Below are positions 8,601-10,414 of a stretch of 10,414 nt of DNA, piece by piece. The DNA comes from Desulfomicrobiaceae bacterium (GTDB lineage Bacteria; Desulfobacterota; Desulfovibrionia; Desulfovibrionales; Desulfomicrobiaceae). Both the position numbers and the translations under genes were made by a program. The first letter of the stretch is position 1. The number at the start of each line of letters is the position of its first letter. The notes under the pieces were generated by a model. The model did no database searches, was not told the origin of the DNA, and saw nothing but the letters and a program-made list of their open reading frames with translations. The DNA lies in NCBI GenBank assembly GCA_003530935.1, contig DPEO01000065.1, positions 1 through 10,414 on the forward strand, read 5' to 3'.

Positions 8601-9310
8601 TCATTGTAGAACACATTGGCCGCTTCCCGCCCCTGGAAGTAGATGTCCGGATTCTGAGCCGTGCCCCGGATGGTGGGGTTGGAAGGACTCATGGCCCGCT
8701 CGCGGAAGCTCTCGATGGCCTCCCAGTTCACCACTTTCTTGATGTCTTCGTAGTCGATGACGTGGATCTTCTGCACCTCGTGCGAGGTCCGGAACCCATC
8801 GAAGAAATGGAGGAACGGCACGCTGGACTCGATGGCGGACAAATGCGCCACCAAAGCCAGGTCCATGGCCTCCTGCACGGAGCTCGACGCCAGCATGGCG
8901 AAACCCGTCTGGCGGCAGGCCATGACGTCCTGATGGTCCCCAAAAATGGACAAGGCATGGGCCGCAATGGCGCGGGCGCTCACATGGAATACGCCCGGCA
9001 AAAGCTCACCTGCAATCTTGTACATATTGGGGATCATGAGCAAAAGCCCCTGAGAGGCGGTGAAGGTGCTCGTCAGCGCCCCGCCGGCCAAAGAACCATG
9101 CACCGCGCCCGCAGCACCGGCCTCGGACTGCAGCTGGCGCACCAGCACCGTCTGGCCGAAGATGTTCTTCCGGCCGGCAGCGGCCCAGTCGTCCGCCAGC
9201 TCGCCCATGGTGGACGAGGGGGTGATGGGATAAATAGCCGCCGTGTCGCTCAAGGCGTAGGCGATATGGGCAGTGGCGGTATTGCCATCCATAGTCTTCA
9301 TCATAGACAT
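5666..9310 (-). CDS. por: Pyruvate:ferredoxin oxidoreductase, single-chain homodimer type
   Basis: Pyruvate plus CoA and oxidised ferredoxin gives acetyl-CoA, CO2 and reduced ferredoxin; a TPP and three-cluster cytoplasmic enzyme. The 1214 residues cover all expected parts: YPITPSS (27-33) and QSEAGA (61-66) of the pyruvate/TPP domain, VSARAIAAHALSIFGDHQDV (110-129), a two-cluster ferredoxin domain (Cys686/689/692/696 and Cys742/745/748/752), and the TPP-binding domain with GGDGWAYDIGYGG (959-971). Proximal-cluster cysteines are Cys809, 812, 837 and 1069, close to the D. africanus numbering. A C-terminal tail of about 50 residues carries Cys1189 and Cys1207, resembling the D. africanus segment whose disulfide protects against oxygen. 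Start ATG 9310 has AAAGGAG 8 nt upstream; an ATG at 9304 is less well spaced. First gene of the operon. Confidence 0.97.
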   Translation of the reverse strand: MSMMKTMDGNTATAHIAYALSDTAAIYPITPSSTMGELADDWAAAGRKNIFGQTVLVRQLQSEAGAAGAVHGSLAGGALTSTFTASQGLLLMIPNMYKIAGELLPGVFHVSARAIAAHALSIFGDHQDVMACRQTGFAMLASSSVQEAMDLALVAHLSAIESSVPFLHFFDGFRTSHEVQKIHVIDYEDIKKVVNWEAIESFRERAMSPSNPTIRGTAQNPDIYFQGREAANVFYNEVPGIVVEQMKKVASITGRAYKPFDYVGHPEASRVIVAMGSGCETIEEVVEHLNARGERVGLVKVRLYRPFVPEFLLRAIPASAEVVTVLDRTKEPGAQGEPLYKDVCSAYLEHGQAPEIVAGRYGLGSKEFTPAMVKAVFDNMRATAPKHHFTVGIEDDVTHTSLEIPPFADTTPEGTIQCKFWGLGSDGTVGANKEAIKIIGDNTDLYAQGYFAYDSKKSGGITVSHLRFGKSPIKSTYLVTSADYIACHKANYVRLYDVLEGIKDGGIFVLNSNWTLEDMEREIPASVRRTIAQKKLRFYNIDAVKIAQEVGLGNRINMVMQTAFFKLANVLPFETAVELLKKSIHKAYGKKGDKIVAMNIAAVDRAIDALEEVQYPASWADLAPEAPVERDEPDFVKHVMRPMLAQKGDNLPVSAFEPDGIFPVGTSQYEKRGVAINVPQWIPANCIQCNQCSFVCPHAAILPVLATPEELEGAPATFETIDANGKELKGLKFRIQVNTLDCMGCGNCADICPAKTKALVMQPLETQTAAEVPNYEFSTTISWKDHLVRRDTVKGSQFQKPLLEFSGACAGCGETPYVKVLTQLFGERMIIANATGCSSIWGASAPSAPYTVNAEGHGPAWGNSLFEDAAEFGYGIQMAYAQRQAKLVALMEEAIAQGVSEELATAFKNWMAVRHDGEKSVEAAEAVREALWNSERTEILDAILAMDDLLVKKSFWIFGGDGWAYDIGYGGLDHVLASGEDINVLVMDTEVYSNTGGQSSKATPLGSIAKFAAAGKRVRKKDLGLMAMSYGYVYVASVAMGADKAQLMKAFKEAEAYPGPSLIIAYAPCINQGIRKGMGKTQEEAKRAVQCGYWPLYRFNPLLAQEGKNPFILDSKAPDGTIQEFLLGENRFAMLEKIAPEDAKRLRTRLEQEYLERFHMYEYLASRKLESVAVQGSGDAPQTPEGEACVVTATAEHSGAGRPAEPCDDGRAGK

Positions 9311-9345
9311 GTATCAAACTCCTTTGCGGAAAGGGTTGCTTCCGT

Positions 9346-9362
9346 GGGCCGAAAACCGGCCC
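9346..9362 (-). promoter_or_regulatory. Stem-loop in the por 5' leader
   Basis: On the minus strand GGGCCG (9362-9357) pairs with CGGCCC (9351-9346) around GTTTT. If the sigma54-like site just upstream is used, the transcript would start near 9363 and open with this stem after a single base. 5'-terminal stems of this kind are known to slow mRNA decay. The ribosome binding site lies outside the stem. Confidence 0.45.
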
Positions 9363-9373
9363 CCCTGCCACTA

Positions 9374-9389
9374 ATCAACGAACGTGCCA
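9374..9389 (-). promoter_or_regulatory. Candidate sigma54 (-24/-12) promoter for por
   Basis: Minus strand 9389-9374 reads TGGCACGTTCGTTGAT, against the consensus TGGCACGNNNNTTGCW. The -24 box is perfect and the spacing correct. The only mismatch is A for C in the -12 GC, which is a usually strict position, so confidence is moderate. Predicted start near 9363 gives a leader of about 53 nt. From memory, the D. vulgaris por/lactate operon has been linked to a sigma54-dependent response regulator (DVU3023). A weak sigma70-like element in the AT-rich block at about 9405-9440 is an alternative. Confidence 0.5.
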
Positions 9390-9540
9390 TGTGGCGTGCA
9401 TGTGATAACTTATTCAAAATACAGAAAAATACACAATCACCCCCTTGGCGGCATCCTCGCGCGACCTTCTGAAAAAAAAGACAAGCATCAGCACTTCGAT
9501 GACTTGGAATGTGCCACAACGACCGGTTTTTGCAATCGTG

Positions 9541-9568
9541 AAGCGGTAAGCGGTTCGCACAAAGCGGT
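9541..9568. repeat. Three AAGCGGT heptamers in 7-bp register
   Basis: AAGCGGT occurs at 9541-9547, 9548-9554 and 9562-9568: two abutting copies, then a third exactly one repeat length further on; the heptamer between them (9555-9561) does not match. They lie about 180 bp upstream of the predicted por start, within reach of a sigma54 activator, but 7-bp spacing is not a known activator layout that I recognise. Confidence 0.45.
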
Positions 9569-9600
9569 GGGTTCGCCGGCGCCACCCACCGTCTGATTTT
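9565..9600 (+). terminator. Orphan hairpin followed by TCTGATTTT, terminator-like on the plus strand
   Basis: CGGTGGGT (9565-9572) pairs perfectly with ACCCACCG (9584-9591), with an 11-nt GC-rich loop, then TCTGATTTT. No annotated plus-strand gene ends here. It could end a small RNA starting around 9470, insulate the two divergent units, or be an operator. The U run is short. Confidence 0.35.
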
Positions 9601-9643
9601 CCGGACAACTGCGCCCTTCCGTCCCGCACCTCACACGGGCCCC

Positions 9644-9660
9644 TGAGTCTCCATGACTCA
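9644..9660. promoter_or_regulatory. TGAGTC-N5-GACTCA inverted repeat (candidate operator)
   Basis: A perfect 6-bp inverted repeat with a 5-bp centre. It lies about 115 bp upstream of the small-gene promoter and about 280 bp upstream of the predicted por start. The size suits a dimeric transcription factor; its identity is unknown. Confidence 0.3.
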
Positions 9661-9711
9661 AAAACCGACCTCGGCCACAGAAATCCATCGAAACCACTTC
9701 ACGGCCTCCAA

Positions 9712-9720
9712 GGTAATACC
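9712..9720. promoter_or_regulatory. GGT-AAT-ACC site, similar to a FadR-subfamily GntR operator core
   Basis: GGTAATACC fits the GGT-N3-ACC core bound by FadR-type GntR regulators, the group that includes the lactate repressor LldR. Only the core matches well; the flanks are A and A rather than the usual T and A. With nine bases the chance of a random match is high. Confidence 0.2.
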
Positions 9721-9722
9721 AT

Positions 9723-9740
9723 AAAAAAACAAGAAAAAAA
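9723..9740. other. Two phased A7 tracts, likely intrinsic bend
   Basis: A7 runs at 9723-9729 and 9734-9740 are centred 11 bp apart, close to one helical turn. A second pair, T6 (9783-9788) and A7 (9793-9799), lies in the promoter downstream. Such phasing bends DNA and could help looping or act as an UP-like element for the small gene. Confidence 0.4.
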
Positions 9741-9770
9741 TCGTCCCTGTGCTTTTGGACAAATCCAACC

Positions 9771-9800
9771 TTGACAGGAACGTTTTTTGCTTAAAAAAAT
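9771..9800 (+). promoter_or_regulatory. Promoter of the small gene: overlapping sigma70-like and sigma54-like elements
   Basis: TTGACA (9771-9776) is a perfect -35 box; AAAAAT (9795-9800) at 18-bp spacing is a fair -10. In the same DNA, AGGAACGTTTTTTGCT (9776-9791) keeps both sigma54 invariants, GG (9777-9778) and GC (9789-9790), exactly 10 bp apart, with 2 mismatches in the -24 box. A sigma54 start would fall near 9802, giving a 29-nt leader with the ribosome binding site well placed. Sequence alone does not decide between the two. Confidence 0.5.
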
Positions 9801-9830
9801 TTTGTTGAATACGCAACCAAGGAGGTTTGT

Positions 9831-10049
9831 ATGCGCGGTAAACTCATTACCAAGCATGGACATATGACAGATCTTCGCCCTTCGGAAACCATGCAGCTCT
9901 CTCGGCTGCTGACTCCCATGCAGCGCGAGCAATTGCTCGAAGGCGAGTCCGTGCTCGTCAAGCGGGAATACACCTTGGATTCGTGGAAAGAGTACTGGCT
10001 GTCTTCCGATACCCAGCACCTCCAGCCTCGCCGCCGGGGGCACTCCTGA
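9831..10049 (+). CDS. Small protein of unknown function (72 residues)
   Basis: I do not recognise this protein. The reading is supported by AAGGAGG (9819-9825) 5 nt before the ATG, a promoter just upstream, and codons like those of the neighbours. It is soluble and charged: no signal peptide, membrane helix or cysteine. Residues 18-46 look helical (SETMQLSRLLTPMQREQLLEGES onward in part), followed by a Trp/Tyr-rich stretch DSWKEYW (50-56) and a basic end (QPRRRGHS). It is divergent from the lactate operon and convergent with tRNA-Lys genes. A regulatory or adaptor role is conceivable but unproven. The antisense frame on the other strand lacks a comparable ribosome binding site. Confidence 0.7.
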   Translation: MRGKLITKHGHMTDLRPSETMQLSRLLTPMQREQLLEGESVLVKREYTLDSWKEYWLSSDTQHLQPRRRGHS

Positions 10050-10099
10050 GCGCCACAGACGACAAGCATCAGCTCTCTACCCACCACCGCAAGAGGAGC

Positions 10100-10140
10100 G
10101 GGGCGCCCCCGAACAGGCACACCACCCCTGTGCGCGCCCC
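10100..10140 (+). terminator. GC-rich two-tier hairpin after the small gene, possible terminator
   Basis: GGGGCGC (10100-10106) pairs with GCGCCCC (10134-10140), and within it ACAGG (10113-10117) pairs with CCTGT (10127-10131). It begins 50 bp after the stop codon. The bases after it, TTCACCG, are not a U tract, so termination efficiency is doubtful. Confidence 0.3.
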
Positions 10141-10161
10141 TTCACCGCAAGACGAATACGC

Positions 10162-10198
10162 AAAAAGGCCCTTCTCGGAAATCTTCGAGAAGGGCCTT
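10162..10198 (-). terminator. Rho-independent terminator of the tRNA-Lys pair
   Basis: On the minus strand a perfect 13-bp stem (10198-10186 with 10177-10165) with an 8-nt loop runs into TTTTT (10166-10162), the first Us overlapping the stem base. It lies 8 bp beyond the CCA end of the downstream tRNA. The plus strand has no U tract after the stem, so it acts in one direction. Confidence 0.9.
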
Positions 10199-10205
10199 CC
10201 ATTCG

Positions 10206-10281
10206 TGGTGGGCCACCAAGGAATCGAACCTTGAACCTGCTGATTAAGAGTCAGATGCTCTACCAATTGAGCTAGTGGCCC
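10206..10281 (-). tRNA. tRNA-Lys (anticodon CTT), second copy in transcript order
   Basis: 76 nt on the minus strand with encoded CCA (10208-10206). Acceptor GGGCCAC pairs with GTGGCCC, D stem GCTC/GAGC, T stem CAAGG/CCTTG with loop TTCGATT. Anticodon loop CTCTTAA places CTT at 10248-10246, reading AAG lysine codons. The first anticodon-stem pair (27-43) is a T-C mismatch; the other four pairs hold. Confidence 0.97.
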
Positions 10282-10300
10282 CAAGGGTGGGGAGTATCGC

Positions 10301-10376
10301 TGGTGGGCCACCAAGGAATCGAACCTTGAACCTGCTGATTAAGAGTCAGATGCTCTACCAATTGAGCTAGTGGCCC
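10301..10376 (-). tRNA. tRNA-Lys (anticodon CTT), first copy in transcript order
   Basis: Identical over all 76 nt to the other copy, with CCA at 10303-10301 and anticodon CTT at 10343-10341. The 19-bp spacer between the genes (10282-10300) has no promoter or terminator form, so both are probably cut from one precursor ending at the terminator near 10162. The promoter must lie in or beyond the last 38 bp of the window, where I see no clear boxes. Confidence 0.97.
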
Positions 10377-10414
10377 GTGCGAACGGAGGCATCCCATAGG
10401 CAAGGGCTCTGCCG

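Larger units (their letters stand above)
9311..9830. other. 520-bp non-coding regulatory region between por and the divergent small gene
   Basis: No convincing gene lies here. Short open frames on both strands lack ribosome binding sites or run into por or the small gene. The region holds a por leader hairpin (9346-9362), a sigma54-like minus-strand promoter (9374-9389), an AT-rich block (about 9405-9440), heptamer repeats (9541-9568), a plus-strand hairpin (9565-9600), an inverted repeat (9644-9660), phased A tracts (9723-9740) and a plus-strand promoter (9771-9800). A long gap with a sigma54-like site is what an enhancer-controlled operon would need. Confidence 0.7.

Noticed and set aside
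6389..9472. 1027-codon plus-strand open frame opposite por
   Set aside because: It lies almost wholly within por, whose motifs leave no doubt about the coding strand. Long antisense frames follow from the codon bias here.
9506..9516. Second TGGCAC (minus strand 9516-9511) as another sigma54 promoter
   Set aside because: At the right distance the sequence is AAGT rather than TTGC, so the -12 box is missing.
9384..9596. Plus-strand 70-codon frame in the intergenic region
   Set aside because: No ribosome binding site; it starts inside the sigma54-like por promoter and ends beside a hairpin. Codons look unlike those of the real genes.
9699..10043. 114-codon minus-strand frame opposite the small gene
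   Set aside because: No ribosome binding site was seen for it, while the plus-strand frame has AAGGAGG and a promoter.
9480..10073. 13-bp direct repeat GACAAGCATCAGC at 9480-9492 and 10061-10073 flanking the small gene
   Set aside because: Could suggest insertion, but about one 13-bp repeat is expected by chance in 10 kb. There are no inverted ends or transposase, and 13 bp is not paired with other mobile-element signs.
10206..10376. Tandem 76-bp repeat as a CRISPR or integration site
   Set aside because: The units fold as complete tRNA-Lys genes; there is no further repeat, and no integrase or att duplication is visible in the window.

Overview
The window looks like a chromosomal segment of a GC-rich, lactate-oxidising sulfate-reducing bacterium of the Desulfovibrionaceae type. 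The basis is gene content and order. On the minus strand, read right to left, it carries pyruvate:ferredoxin oxidoreductase (por), an LctP-family lactate permease, a FAD-containing D-lactate dehydrogenase subunit, its iron-sulfur partner, and the start of a long two-domain-type phosphotransacetylase (pta). From memory, this matches the organic-acid oxidation region of Desulfovibrio vulgaris Hildenborough (DVU3025-DVU3029 and onward), described as the lactate utilisation operon luo. I ran no database search, so the species is not assigned.

Layout: 1-1028 is the 5' half of pta, cut by the window edge. 1029-1129 holds a cluster of TTGTTTG half-sites and a terminator-like hairpin. 1130-2419 is the Fe-S subunit and 2421-3809 the FAD subunit, separated by 1 nt. 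3810-3878 holds a hairpin and a U tract. 3879-5591 is lactate permease. 5592-5665 holds a 16-bp hairpin. 5666-9310 is por. 9311-9830 is a 520-bp non-coding regulatory region. 9831-10049 is a small plus-strand gene for an unrecognised 72-residue protein with a very good ribosome binding site. 10050-10205 is a convergent terminator region. 10206-10376 carries two identical minus-strand tRNA-Lys(CTT) genes. 10377-10414 shows nothing I can name.

How the genes work together: the permease imports lactate. The FAD and Fe-S pair oxidises D-lactate to pyruvate and passes electrons on. PFOR converts pyruvate to acetyl-CoA, CO2 and reduced ferredoxin. Pta makes acetyl phosphate for ATP synthesis by an acetate kinase expected just beyond the left edge.

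The metabolic operon itself is a known type. The less explained material is the intergenic DNA: stem-loops at three of the four gene junctions, a sigma54-like promoter placed so that the por mRNA would begin almost exactly at a hairpin, a second sigma54/sigma70-like promoter facing the other way in front of the unknown small gene, iterated heptamers, and an orphan plus-strand hairpin that might end a small RNA.
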